DNA of 37,676 bases from JALXDT01 sp964634755 (lineage in GTDB: Bacteria; Acidobacteriota; Aminicenantia; JAMOAD01), in the NCBI GenBank assembly GCA_964634755.1, contig CAZWJH010000014.1, positions 1 to 37,676 of the forward strand. Reading direction: 5' to 3'. The position numbers and the translations under genes are program-made. Below are positions 8,455 through 18,300 of this stretch, one piece after another (positions within the stretch are counted from its first letter, which is position 1; every line of letters begins with the position of its first letter). The notes beneath the pieces were generated by a model, which worked only from the letters and a program-made list of their open reading frames with translations, was not told where the DNA came from and made no database searches.

Positions 8455-9941
8455 ACTTCCGGTGTTTCCTTTGAAGCTCTTACGGCTCTGTCATGTGCCC
8501 ATGAGCGAATCTTTTTAATCTGCTCTGCCATTGTGGTGGAGAGCGGAACTGTATTTCCGAAGATTTTAAACAAATCATCTTCTGTTAATTTTCTCTTTTC
8601 CGCATAAGCTTCATACATGGCTGAGATTATCACCTGCTCTATCTCAGCTCCACTCCAGCCTTTTGTAATTTGGGCAAGCTGTTGAATATTAAAATTATTT
8701 ATATCATTACCTCTCTTTTTTAAATGTACTTTAAATATCTCTTCTCTCTCTTTCCACGTCGGAAGATCGACAAAGAAGATTTGGTCAAATCTTCCTCTTC
8801 TTAGTAGTTCTGCAGGGAGTCTGTCTATTCTGTTTGCAGTTGCTCCGACGAATATATCGGATTTGTGCTCCTGCATCCATGTTAGAAAATAGCCTAAAAT
8901 TCTTGATGAGTGACCTTCAACCTGTTTATCTGTGATTCCACTCTCAATTTCATCAAGCCATAGGATCGCAGGGGATAGAGATTCCACTAATTTCAATGCT
9001 CTGTTAAAAGCCTTTTCAGGGTCACCCCCAATTCCGGAATACACGAGATTCATATCGAGCCTAAACATAGGAAGTTTCCACAATTCCGGGATAGTTTTTA
9101 TTGATAATGACTTCCCACATCCGGTTATTCCCATTACAAGTATTCCTCTTGGTTTATCCAATCCGTATTTCTGTGCTTTTTTTGAAAAGGCATCTTTTCT
9201 CTTTATAAGCCAATCCTTCAGGTTTTCAAGTCCTCCTATGTCTTTTATGTTTATCCTCTCATTCACAAACTCAAGTACACTTTCTTTCATTATTATCTGT
9301 TTTTTAATGCGGTGCACATCATTTAAGATTGATGAATCAATCTCTTTTTTCCCATGAAAAAGTTTTACAAGACTTTTTGTGGCTTCATCAATTGTCATGC
9401 CTTGAAGCCCAAGGGCAATTTCATCATAATCATCTTTGCTAAGATTTATGTTTACCCCTTTGTTTTGATATCTTGTGACTATTTGTTTAAACACTGACAT
9501 GAGCTCATCTTTGTTGGGAAGAGGCATTTCTATCACTTCTATCTCTCTTGTAAGTTCAATAGGGATTTCCTGTACGGGAGATATGAAAAAAATATATTTT
9601 AGCTTTCTTTTAAGATTGTAAATTAACTCTTTTGTCATTCTGATAATGTCAGGAGAATGTTGCCAGTATAGATGGAAATCTTTTAATATTAAGATTGCTT
9701 TATCCTGGACTTCATCAAAGTATTGTAGTACATCTTTCGGGTTATCAGCTTTTTCTATTTGCTTTTCATTTTCATCTGTTATCCCTTCGCTGACATTCCA
9801 AATAAAAGCTTTTAAATCAGATATGAGAGGAGAAACTATATTTAAAATTTGTTTTACAGCCCTTTCCTCTTCCCAACTAACCAAATATATAGCCTGATTT
9901 TTGGCTATTATTGCCCTTTTTAATTCCTCTTTAAAATTCAT
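8451..9941 (-). CDS. Ycf46-type AAA+ ATPase
   Basis: A 496-residue ATPase resembling the Ycf46 family of cyanobacteria, plastids and other bacteria, whose role is poorly known. The first ~210 residues form a degenerate AAA-like domain with no P-loop. The second domain carries Walker A GITGCGKS (about 271-278), Walker B AILWLDEIE (about 325-333), the second region of homology ATANRIDRLPAELLRRGRFD with arginine-finger candidates, and a C-terminal lid. I prefer the ATG at 9941 over the in-frame TTG three bases earlier, because GAGGGGG lies at proper distance. It overlaps the HU-like gene by 11 bases and recJ by 4. Substrate unknown. Confidence 0.88.
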   Translation of the reverse strand: MNFKEELKRAIIAKNQAIYLVSWEEERAVKQILNIVSPLISDLKAFIWNVSEGITDENEKQIEKADNPKDVLQYFDEVQDKAILILKDFHLYWQHSPDIIRMTKELIYNLKRKLKYIFFISPVQEIPIELTREIEVIEMPLPNKDELMSVFKQIVTRYQNKGVNINLSKDDYDEIALGLQGMTIDEATKSLVKLFHGKKEIDSSILNDVHRIKKQIIMKESVLEFVNERINIKDIGGLENLKDWLIKRKDAFSKKAQKYGLDKPRGILVMGITGCGKSLSIKTIPELWKLPMFRLDMNLVYSGIGGDPEKAFNRALKLVESLSPAILWLDEIESGITDKQVEGHSSRILGYFLTWMQEHKSDIFVGATANRIDRLPAELLRRGRFDQIFFVDLPTWKEREEIFKVHLKKRGNDINNFNIQQLAQITKGWSGAEIEQVIISAMYEAYAEKRKLTEDDLFKIFGNTVPLSTTMAEQIKKIRSWAHDRAVRASKETPEV

Positions 9942-10206
9942 CAAACCCCCTCATTTTTTTTGAAAAAGTGAATTTTACTTTAAGTCCTCCGTTGGAAAAT
10001 TTGCGGATATTTTTAGAGAAATCTGTAGTTTGAACTCTTTTCTTTTCTGTTATTTTAAAACTTCCGAAATTTTCTATTTTTACATTTTCTCCTTTTTTAA
10101 GACTTTCCGCCATTTTATCAATTATCATATTTACAAATTCTTCCGCTTCATTTTTCGTAAGCCCTGTTCTGTTGTGTAATTCTACTATAAGGTCCTTTTT
10201 GTTCAT
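9931..10206 (-). CDS. HU/IHF-family DNA-binding protein, divergent arm
   Basis: A 91-residue HU/IHF fold protein. The helical N-terminal half is regular (KKDLIVELHNRTGLTKNEAE), and the core FGSF motif is present near 47-50. In canonical HU and IHF the DNA-gripping arm carries an RNP-type motif whose proline intercalates in DNA. Here the arm reads RVQTTDFSKNIRKF, and the whole protein contains no proline. It may therefore bind DNA with little bending or have a different partner. It starts 3 bases after the arginine decarboxylase stop with only a weak ribosome site (GGA), consistent with coupling, and runs 11 bases into the AAA gene. Confidence 0.87.
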   Translation of the reverse strand: MNKKDLIVELHNRTGLTKNEAEEFVNMIIDKMAESLKKGENVKIENFGSFKITEKKRVQTTDFSKNIRKFSNGGLKVKFTFSKKMRGFDEF

Positions 10207-10209
10207 TGA

Positions 10210-10764
10210 TTATTCCATAATAAAAACAGCAGCTGCAATTGTACTTACCCAGATACCCTTTTCACCTACACCATTTTGAGTAATTGAAGTGGTATAGAGG
10301 ATTTTATCCTTGATTTTATAATAATCTTTATCCTCTTTCCAGGATGTGCTTGGTGGAACAAAAGAAAGCCCCATGGTGGTTGCGAGCATGTGAGCTGCAA
10401 GAAATTCAGCATAATCTCCTGATTCTTTTTCATCCTGACCAAAGCTGTGATGCTCTGATAAGTATCCATAAGTAGAACGGTCTTTTGGAATAGCCAAACC
10501 AACGGAAGATGAAATCACTCTCTTAGGCTCATCTGTTTGGTTTTCACTCATAACAACAAAAACAACCTGACCCGGATGAATAAGTTTTAGACCTTCTTCA
10601 ACGGAAATCAACTCTGCTCCCGGTGGGAAAATACTTGATGTTTTTACAAGATTAAAAGGAGCAATTCCCGCATTTCTCAGTGCATCTTCATAACTTGCCA
10701 GCTTCTCTTTGTGTTTACCCAAACCTTTTGTTAAAAATACTTTTTTAGGAATTAAGTTTTTCAT
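10210..10764 (-). CDS. Pyruvoyl-dependent arginine decarboxylase
   Basis: Converts arginine to agmatine, either for polyamine synthesis or for acid resistance. The 184-residue proenzyme begins with the family pattern PKKVFLTKGLG and contains TSSIFPPGAELISVEEG, where self-cleavage is expected between Ser43 and Ser44 and turns Ser44 into the pyruvoyl group. Later conserved parts include GLAIPKDRSTYGY and the Glu-containing HMLATTMG region. The family is known from archaea, Chlamydia and scattered bacteria. No agmatinase or agmatine deiminase gene is in the window. A promoter-like element ends only 5 bases before the ATG and no Shine-Dalgarno is visible, so the transcript may be leaderless. Confidence 0.93.
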   Translation of the reverse strand: MKNLIPKKVFLTKGLGKHKEKLASYEDALRNAGIAPFNLVKTSSIFPPGAELISVEEGLKLIHPGQVVFVVMSENQTDEPKRVISSSVGLAIPKDRSTYGYLSEHHSFGQDEKESGDYAEFLAAHMLATTMGLSFVPPSTSWKEDKDYYKIKDKILYTTSITQNGVGEKGIWVSTIAAAVFIME

Positions 10765-10769
10765 AACAA

Positions 10770-10798
10770 ATTTTAACAGAGAGAGCCTCTTTTTTCAA
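10770..10798 (-). promoter_or_regulatory. Sigma-70-type promoter candidate for the arginine decarboxylase gene
   Basis: On the minus strand, TTGAAA (10798-10793) and TAAAAT (10775-10770) are separated by 17 bases. The -10 box ends 5 bases before the ATG at 10764, so transcription would start at about the first codon. Confidence 0.5.
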
Positions 10799-10820
10799 TT
10801 AGAACATTGCTTATTTTGAC

Positions 10821-11987
10821 TTAAATTAATTTCTCAAATATCTTTTTTATTCTTTCTTTTGTAAGCTCTTCAAACTCTCCGAGGTATCCGCTCTCATTAC
10901 CGTGTAATCTTATGCAATCATCAGCAAAAATCTTTATATTAGCTTTGCTGACCCCATCCTTGTTAAGTTTTTCGGGCAAAAGGTTTTCCTGCATCCATTT
11001 CTTGAATTCGGAAATTCCCTTTTCTGCAGAAGTATTAAAAATCAATTCAAAGTATTTTTCTGTTCTTTCTCTGTTTATCTCAAGCATTGTTTTAAAATAG
11101 GGGGGAAAGAGTGCCGAAAGTCCTTTTCCGTGTGGTATATTAAGGTGTCCTGAGATAGGATGCTCAAGGTAGTGCATCACAAAGGTTCCCTTTGTTCCTA
11201 TTGACGGAATACCTGAGAGTGCAAGGGTTGATGCAATCATAATTTCAGCTCTCTTTTCATAATCTTTGGGATTATCCAAAACTTTTGGCAGAGTTTTTAT
11301 TAATATTCTTATTAAAGATGCTATTATTTCATCAGAAATTTCGGAGTTATTTTCCCTTGTGCCTAAAAATGGTTCAGTTAAGTGGGATATTATATCGGCC
11401 ACACCGTATGCAGTATATTCGGGTGATACTGTGAAAGTGTATTCGGGCTTGAGAACTGCTATCTTTGGTATTGTATGAGTTGAGCCAAAGGCTATCTTCT
11501 CTTTTGTATCCTCATTGGTTATTACAGCTCCTCCGTCTGCCTCAGAGCCTGAAGCCGCAAGAGTTGGAACTGCTATAAGTGGCAAGGCTCTTTTTATTCT
11601 TTTGAGCCTTTTTTTTCCGTCTCTTATGTAATCCCATATTTTACCTCCATTGGAGTGAACAACTGCTATCCCTTTTGCAGAATCCATAACAGAGCCTCCG
11701 CCGATGGCTATTATAAAGTTTGTCCCAAAATCCTTTGAAACCAGGGCTCCATTATCCACGACTGTGTTTATCGGATTACTCATTATTTCATCATAGATTC
11801 TAAAATTAATATTCTTTTCCTTTAAAATAGGAATTATATCATCAAGAGCCCCCGATTTTACTGCGCTGCTTTTTCCTGTCACAATAAGCGCTTTCCTTCC
11901 GAAACCGCCTATTACCTTTTTAAGTTTCTCTATTGCACTCTCTCCGAAAAAAATCCAATCAGGAATCTTTAGTCCAAAATCTAACAT
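10821..11987 (-). CDS. Iron-containing alcohol dehydrogenase (YqhD/butanol dehydrogenase type)
   Basis: Group III metal-dependent alcohol dehydrogenase that interconverts aldehydes or ketones and alcohols with NAD(P)H. At 388 residues it has family length. The nucleotide-binding GGGS motif lies at 96-99 with VMDSAK following. Metal ligands by family pattern are Asp198, His202, His272 and His286 (GVADIISHL and the MHYLEH...NIPHGKG region). The closest remembered relatives are BDH/YqhD enzymes, but the substrate cannot be told from sequence. The ATG at 11987 follows a near-perfect ribosome site AGGAGGTGAG. It sits 23 bases downstream of mnmA and may share its transcript. It suggests fermentative or aldehyde-detoxifying metabolism. 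Confidence 0.93.
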   Translation of the reverse strand: MLDFGLKIPDWIFFGESAIEKLKKVIGGFGRKALIVTGKSSAVKSGALDDIIPILKEKNINFRIYDEIMSNPINTVVDNGALVSKDFGTNFIIAIGGGSVMDSAKGIAVVHSNGGKIWDYIRDGKKRLKRIKRALPLIAVPTLAASGSEADGGAVITNEDTKEKIAFGSTHTIPKIAVLKPEYTFTVSPEYTAYGVADIISHLTEPFLGTRENNSEISDEIIASLIRILIKTLPKVLDNPKDYEKRAEIMIASTLALSGIPSIGTKGTFVMHYLEHPISGHLNIPHGKGLSALFPPYFKTMLEINRERTEKYFELIFNTSAEKGISEFKKWMQENLLPEKLNKDGVSKANIKIFADDCIRLHGNESGYLGEFEELTKERIKKIFEKLI

Positions 11988-12010
11988 CTCACCTCCTATT
12001 TATAAATAAT

Positions 12011-13036
12011 TTAATCCCTTTCAATTATTGCACCGCCGATGAGATAATCGTCTATGTAAAAGCTGGCAAGCTGTCCGGGGGTGATTGCTTTAAGAGGGGA
12101 TGAAAGTGAAATTTTGTATTTACCTTCTGATCCTTCGATTTTTTCAACTAAAATCCTTTCCCCACGAAATCGTGTCCTAACTGAGAATTTCTCATTTAAA
12201 TCTGGTTTTAGAAACCAGTTTATGTTTTTTGTATAAAAGTGTTTTTTCATTAAAAGTCCTTCATTTCCGAGAAAAACCAAGTTTTTATTAGGTTCTGTTT
12301 TGTAGACATAAAGCTTTTCTCCCGCGGAAATTCTCAAACCTCTCCTCTGGCCGATGGTGTATTTGTAAAAGCCTGAGTGCTCTCCTAAAATTTTGCCTTT
12401 ACTATCCATAAAGTAACCCTTTCTTCTCTTTTCCCTGATTCTTTTTCTTATAAAATTATAGTATTTTTGCTCTTTAATAAAACATACTTCAAAGCTCTCT
12501 TTTTCTTTTTTGAAGATTTCTGAAAAATTTTCAAGCATAATTTTTTTAACATTATCTTTTGCTTCATTTTTAAGCGGGAATATTAACTTTTTTAATACGG
12601 ATGGTTTGATTAAGGATAAAAAATAGGTCTGAGATTTTTTCCTGTCCTTATGCTCTTTTAAAAGCTCCTTTCCTTTGTATTTTGCTTTTTTAACATAATG
12701 TCCGGATGCAAAATAATCGAAATTTTCAAATTTTAAAATTTCCTTTATGAATAAATCTGATTTTATCTCTCTATTACAGATTGCACAAGGATTGGGAGTG
12801 TATCCTTTAAGATAGGCGGAAATAAAATAGTTGATTATTTTTTCATTAAAAGCTCCGGATATATCTATTGTATGATGCTCTATCCCAAGAGCTTCGGCTA
12901 CTATTTTTGCCCTATTTGTATCAAAAATATTATTTACTTTGAAAGTAAAAGCTTTTACTTCATTACCTTCAGATTTTAATTTAAGTGCAGCGAAAGATGA
13001 ATCAACACCACCGCTTAAAGCAATTGCAATTTTCAT
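12011..13036 (-). CDS. mnmA: tRNA-specific 2-thiouridylase
   Basis: Adds sulfur to C2 of the wobble uridine (s2U34) of Lys, Glu and Gln tRNAs. The ATP pyrophosphatase P-loop SGGVDSS is at 8-14. The catalytic cysteine pair is Cys84 (NPCAICN) and Cys185 (FEVCFIKEQ), and the conserved GQRRGL follows in the central domain. At 341 residues it is slightly shorter than usual (about 360), mainly because a loop after the first strand is compact. It starts 19 bases after the sirtuin stop. Confidence 0.95.
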   Translation of the reverse strand: MKIAIALSGGVDSSFAALKLKSEGNEVKAFTFKVNNIFDTNRAKIVAEALGIEHHTIDISGAFNEKIINYFISAYLKGYTPNPCAICNREIKSDLFIKEILKFENFDYFASGHYVKKAKYKGKELLKEHKDRKKSQTYFLSLIKPSVLKKLIFPLKNEAKDNVKKIMLENFSEIFKKEKESFEVCFIKEQKYYNFIRKRIREKRRKGYFMDSKGKILGEHSGFYKYTIGQRRGLRISAGEKLYVYKTEPNKNLVFLGNEGLLMKKHFYTKNINWFLKPDLNEKFSVRTRFRGERILVEKIEGSEGKYKISLSSPLKAITPGQLASFYIDDYLIGGAIIERD

Positions 13037-13055
13037 TTAAGATTTTACCATAAGC

Positions 13056-13832
13056 TTAAAATAAAAAGAATTTTTTCTTTATGTTTTTCAAAACCAACTT
13101 TGAAAATTCTTCAATATCAACCCCGAATTTTTTAAAAGCATACTCATCGTAGGGAGTATCCCCTTTGTTTATAATAATCAGTTTTCCATCATTATTTAAA
13201 GTACACTCTGGTATCTTTGCCACAGGATGAACTATAAGAGATGAGCCAAATACGAGACAATAATCCGATTGTCCGGCAATACTTATCATTTGGTTGATTA
13301 GATTAGGAGCAATCTTTTCTCCGAAGAAAATGACATCGGGTTTTAGTATTCCACCGCATTTTATACATTTAGGGATATTCTCATTTTGGATTTCTTTATA
13401 TACCTCATCAAGAGGATACTCCATTCCGCAATTAAGACACCTGAATCTTTCAAAAGTTCCGTGAACTTCTATAACCTTTTCTGAACCTGCTTTCTTATGA
13501 AGTCCGTCAATATTCTGAGTTATTATCCAGTTTACTTTTTCAAGCTCTTCAAGTTTTTTTATGAGAAAATGGGCTGAGTTGGGTTTTGATTGTTTAAGGA
13601 GTTTAAGGAAATCTTTTGCAAAAAGGTAAAAGGACTTGGGGTCTTTTTTAAAGCTTTCAAGATCAAAGACATTCTTTTCCGAAACAGTATAAAGCCCATT
13701 TTCCCCTCTGAAATCCGGAATTCCCGAGGCAGTACTTACTCCTGCCCCTGTGATTATACAAAAATTACTTTTCTCTTTTACGAGTGTTGCAAATTCTTTA
13801 GCCGCAAGTTCTTCATCAAGTATTAATCTCAT
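13056..13832 (-). CDS. cobB: NAD-dependent protein deacylase, sirtuin family
   Basis: Removes acyl groups from lysines using NAD. The 258-residue protein has GAGVSTASGIPDFRG (29-43), TQNIDGLH (105-112), catalytic His124 (VHGTF) and a zinc ribbon with Cys132, Cys135, Cys156 and Cys159. Its start overlaps the folC end by 17 bases, and AAGGAT lies before the ATG. The bacterial homologue CobB regulates acetyl-CoA synthetase and other enzymes; the target here is unknown. Confidence 0.94.
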   Translation of the reverse strand: MRLILDEELAAKEFATLVKEKSNFCIITGAGVSTASGIPDFRGENGLYTVSEKNVFDLESFKKDPKSFYLFAKDFLKLLKQSKPNSAHFLIKKLEELEKVNWIITQNIDGLHKKAGSEKVIEVHGTFERFRCLNCGMEYPLDEVYKEIQNENIPKCIKCGGILKPDVIFFGEKIAPNLINQMISIAGQSDYCLVFGSSLIVHPVAKIPECTLNNDGKLIIINKGDTPYDEYAFKKFGVDIEEFSKLVLKNIKKKFFLF

Positions 13833-15095
13833 TTAATATCCTTTTAACATCTCCCACTAAGTAAAGGGAGCCTGTTATCAAAATTTTACTTTTTCCACTT
13901 TTTTTCAAAACTTTTTCAACAGCTTTTTTGAGGTCAAGTTCAATTTCAAAGTTTCTATTTGTGTGGGAAAATTTTTTGTAAATATTTTTCGGGTCTTCTG
14001 CTCTGTAAATATTTGCTTTCGTAAGAATTATTTTTTTACAATAAGGAAAAAGCATATTACCCATTTCATCTATTTTTTTCCCTTGAGAAATCCCAAAAAG
14101 ACAGCAGAGTCCATTTAAATTCTCACTTTCTAAAAATTCAGTAAGCCTTCTTATTCCATCAATATTATGAGCTCCATCAAAAATAATTTTATTCTGATAA
14201 ATTTCAAGCCTTCCTTCTATTGCTGCACTTTCAATTCCCTTTATTATTCTTTCCTTTTTAGTTTTATTAAAAACAGGCAGATTTTCATATATCTTTATTG
14301 CTAGCGATGCATTTTCTCCTTGGTGTTTTCCCAGCATTTTTGGTTTGAAAAAATAGTTATCTTTTGTTGTATGATAGTGAAATCTTTTATCCTTTGCCTT
14401 GTAAAGCCTGTTTTTTTTATCAAAAGCCCTGATTAATTTTGAATTATTTTTCTTGGCAAAATCTTTTATGATTTTGATTGTATGTTTNNNNNNNNNNGAC
14501 CTATTACTATGGGCGTATTGGGTTTTATTATACCTGCCTTTTCTCTGGCAATTTTAGTAAGAGTTTTTCCTAAAATTCTTGTGTGATCATAGCTAATTGT
14601 TGTAATTGCTGAAATTAAAGGGGTAAGAACATTAGTGGCATCAAGTCTTCCTCCGAGTCCTATTTCAAAAACACCGAAATCCACCTTTTTTTCGTTAAAA
14701 TACAGAAAAGACGCAACAGTCATTGTTTCAAAAAAAGTTAAACGATTGGGCAAAATATTTTTATTAAGTGCATTTTTAACTTCATCTCTTATGAAAAAGA
14801 CAATACTTTCAAGTTCATTGTAATTTATTTTTTCCCCGTTAATTCTAATTCTTTCGTTAACTTCAATTAAGTGGGGAGATGTGAAAAGACCGACTTTGTA
14901 TCCTAATGAGTGTAAGATTGATGATAGAAAAGTTGAAACAGAGCCTTTACCATTTGTTCCTGTTATTAAGATAGATTTTATATTTTTCTCAGGGTTTCCT
15001 ATTTCCTTTAAAAATAATTTGATTCTATCTAACTCTAGCTTAAAACCACTCTTTTGTATTGAAACTAAGTATTTTTCTAAATCTCTTTTTGACAA
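13816..15095 (-). CDS. folC: Folylpolyglutamate/dihydrofolate synthase (contains an assembly gap)
   Basis: Makes dihydrofolate and/or adds glutamates to folates. The N-terminal part starts at a TTG (15095), directly after the preceding TAA, and has the P-loop TGTNGKGS, SPHL and the ERIRINGE region. Across the 10-N run at 14488-14497 the frame changes, and the C-terminal part resumes with TIKIIKDFAKKN, then GKHQGENA (the family GEN motif) and FDGAHN. Alignment with the usual pattern (IVIG...Q...I) suggests only a few residues are missing. I therefore read this as one intact gene with a wrong-sized gap, not a pseudogene. It overlaps the sirtuin gene by 17 bases. Confidence 0.9.
14488..14497. 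other. Assembly gap (10 N) inside folC
   Basis: Ten consecutive N. The reading frame on either side differs by one, so the true gap length is not 10 modulo 3. Confidence 0.98.
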
Positions 15096-15332
15096 TTAGA
15101 TTTCTTCTGCTTCCTCCTCTTCATCAGCAAATTCGTCAGGTACTCCTAAGAGTGTAGCAGCACCGTCATAGATCTGTTTGATTACCTTTCTTCTACTTTT
15201 TAATTCTTCCATCTTTTTCTTAAAATTTTCAATTTCTTCTTCAATTTGCTGATCGATGGATTTAATCTGCTCTCTTGTTTGATTTAGTGTGTTTGTGTAA
15301 AATTCCTTCTGTTCTTTGCTTAATTCGGCCAT
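15096..15332 (-). CDS. Small coiled-coil protein of unknown function
   Basis: Not recognised. A 78-residue hydrophilic protein predicted to be almost wholly helical: residues 5-60 are a heptad-like coiled coil rich in Glu, Lys and Gln, followed by a short segment (DGAATLLGVPDEF) and a strongly acidic tail of Glu residues. The ATG is preceded by GAGAGGTGA. It lies 17 bases after the kinase hybrid gene and abuts folC with no gap (TAA then TTG), so it should be co-expressed with both. No signal peptide or membrane segment. It could be an accessory or partner of the kinase, but that is only positional. Confidence 0.75.
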   Translation of the reverse strand: MAELSKEQKEFYTNTLNQTREQIKSIDQQIEEEIENFKKKMEELKSRRKVIKQIYDGAATLLGVPDEFADEEEEAEEI

Positions 15333-15349
15333 ATTTTCACCTCTCTAAA

Positions 15350-18300
15350 TTATTTTTTTATTAATAAAGAAACCATTTTCCATGTTCTTACTTTGATTCC
15401 ATTTCTCGTAGGCTTTGTAAATCTCCATTTATCGATGACTTTAGCCATTTTTTGTTTCATCCTTGGTATAGGTGGGATTGATTTTATTACTCTGAATTTT
15501 TCAACTGTTCCGTCTGGACCAACGAGCATTTGAATGAAAAGTCTCACATTACCAAGTCTTGCTTCTTCATAAGTAAGACTCGGGACTCTTCTTTTTAAAA
15601 TTTTTAGAGGTTTATCCAATGTATTGAGGGGAACGATATCTCCTGCTTTAAAAGGTGGTTTTTGGACCTGTAGTTTTTGGACAATGGAGTTTTGAGACTT
15701 TTGTTGAGTGGTTTGCTGAGATTGTTTGTTTTGATTTTGTACTGTATTGCTTCTTGTTTGCGGGGAAGTTGTTTTACTTTGTGTGATCTTATTGTTTGCT
15801 GTGGTTTTTATTTGCTGGTTGTTTGCAATCTTTTGAGATTTCTGATTGTTCTGAGCTTTTTGTGTTTGTTGTGGAGCTATGGGTTGGATATTTTGATTCT
15901 GTCTCTTTTTATTTATCTGATTCGGTTGATTTGCTTTATTTTGATTTGTTCTTTTGGGCTTTTTTATAGTTTTAAGAGGTTGGCTTGTTGTTTTAGTTTT
16001 TTTACTTTGAGCGTTTGCATTATTTTGCACCTGAATTGTGTTAGTTTGTGTAGTTTTTTTGGTGAAGGAGATTGTGTTTAACTGTTGCTGGGTTGGTTTT
16101 TGAGTTTGGTTATTTTGAGCTATTTGCTGATTGTTTTGCTGGGTTTGAATGTTGTCAGAATTCGTTTGTAAATCCTGAGCTCCTGTTGTTTGCTCATTTG
16201 TTAAATTGTTTTCTGTGGGTAAATTTTGTGAGGCTATCATTTTTTCTTTTTTTTCGGAAGCTGGATTTATAGGGAATTCTTTTATTGCAACATAATTCGA
16301 ATAAAAATAATAACCAGCTCCTCCTAAAATAATAATTAAAAATATAATTATAAGAAAAGCTTTGGATGATTTTTTATCCTCCATTAAAACAGATTCTATC
16401 TCTTTGCTTAATTCTTTTACTTTTACTTTTTCCCTGTTTTTCTCTTCTTTAAATTCTTTGATAGGTTTTTCTTTTGTAGGCGAAGGTTCCTCTATTCCTT
16501 TAACTTTTTCTTTTCTTCCCTCTTCCAATTTTTTTTCGATATTTTCAGCTTTTGGAATTTCCTTTTTCTCTTCCCTTGCTGGTTTAATTACCTTTTCCCT
16601 TTTCTTTTCTACTTTCTTTTTCTCTTTTTCCCTTATTATTTCATCAAACTCCTTTTTCTTTTTGATTATTTCTGTTGTGTCTTCTATTGAGAATCCCTCT
16701 TTTTTAACCTCTTCCGGGAACATCCTTGCCATAAACTTGGATAAAATATCTTTCATAATAGCTACATTATTTACTTCTTTGACAAGTTCTTTTTCAATTT
16801 CATTTCTCAACTCCCTTGCTGTTTGGTATCTATCATCAGGTGATTTCATAAGACATTTTGTAATTATTTTTAATATGTTTTCTGAAATTGATTTATTCCA
16901 CATAGTTGGAGGGTCATACTTAACTTTTCTGACTTTTTCTAATATTGCAGTTTCCGAAGTTGCGATAAAAGGATTTCTTAAAGTTAACATCTCATAAAGC
17001 AAAACTCCTATGGCAAATATGTCTGATCTTCTGTCAATATCTTCTTTCCCCATTGCCTGCTCAGGAGACATATAAATGAGCTTTCCTTTTAAGCCTCCTG
17101 CTACAGTTTGATGTAATTTGATTTTTGCCTTTGATATTCCAAAATCCGTTAGTTTAACTTCTCCTTCGTAGGATAAAAGTATATTGTTTGGGTTGACATC
17201 CCTGTGTACTATATTTAAAGGCTCTCCTTTGGAATCTTTTTTTCTGTGAGCATAATCAAGGGCATCACTTATTTTCAAAGCAATGTAGAGAGCTATATCA
17301 ATGGGCAGTGCTTTTTTTATTTTTCTTAATTTCTTTAAAACAGCGCCAAGGTCTTTACCAGATACATATTCCATTGCAATTATGTATTCATTGTTCATCT
17401 TTCCCAAATCAAAAATCTGAATTATGTTGGGGTGGGAGAGAGAGGCTGCTATTCGAGCTTCGTCAATAAACATTGTAATGAAATCATCATCCTGAGCCAA
17501 ATGTGGTAAGATTTTTTTAATAGTAACTATCTTTTCAAAACCCACAGGTCCTTTTTGCTTAGCTTTGTATATTTCAGCCATCCCGCCTGTCGCTATTTTA
17601 CTCAAAAGTTCATATCTACCCTCAATTTTATCAACATTTTTTTGGATTTCTTCTTTTTTTTCTGTAAGCTCTTTTTTTAGTTTTTCCTGCTCTTCTCTTT
17701 TTTCCGGGGTTTTTGCCGGTTTTTTATAGCCCGTTTTTTTTAGCTCTACGAGTGTTTTTCTTATTAATTTGTCTATATCATCTGTTTCTATATTTCTCTT
17801 GCTCTTTTTTTCTTCTTTTTGTATTACCTTTTTTTTCTTTTCTTTGGGGGTTATTATGTCTGTTATTAATTGGTCAATATCTAATGTATCACTTTTTTTG
17901 TGGGGATGCTTCTCATGGTAAAGAACTTCTTTTTTTACATCTTTTTTTTCAGGCTGTGGAGTTTGAGATTCCTCTTTTTTTATGTTAGCTTCATTCTCGG
18001 GTTCTATCTCCTGGATTTCAGGAATCTTATCTTCAATTTTTTCTTCTTCTATTTCATTAATTTCCTCTATTTCTTCAATCTCTTCTATTTCTTCTTTAAT
18101 CTCTTCCTGATTAAAATCTTGAGTTTTTTCTATCTCTTTTTCAAGTTCCTCCCTTTCCTTGTTTATGTCTTCTTCAACTTTTTCATTAATTTCTTTTAAA
18201 ATATCTCCAAACAAATCATTTGAGCTCATTAATTCTCTTTCTTCGGGGGAAATCTCTTTTCCTACCATCTTTTCCATTTCTTCTTTTTCAAACAATTGAG

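Noticed and set aside
13816..15095. folC appears split into two frames, as if frameshifted or a pseudogene
   Set aside because: The frame change falls exactly on a 10-N run, both halves carry intact folC motifs, and only a few residues seem missing. It is a gap-size artefact.
15680..16200. Low-complexity TTG/TTT-rich DNA that looks non-coding
   Set aside because: On the minus strand it is an unbroken Gln/Asn/Thr coding segment between the membrane span and the TonB-like domain.
16362..16997. Open frame of 211 codons on the plus strand, rich in Ser and Phe
   Set aside because: Antisense to the kinase hybrid gene; the Ser/Phe bias is what reversed Lys/Glu-rich coding DNA gives.
18040..18120. 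Short tandem repeat resembling a CRISPR or minisatellite
   Set aside because: The repeat encodes the EEIEE stretch of the kinase hybrid in frame; there are no spacers or palindromic repeat units.
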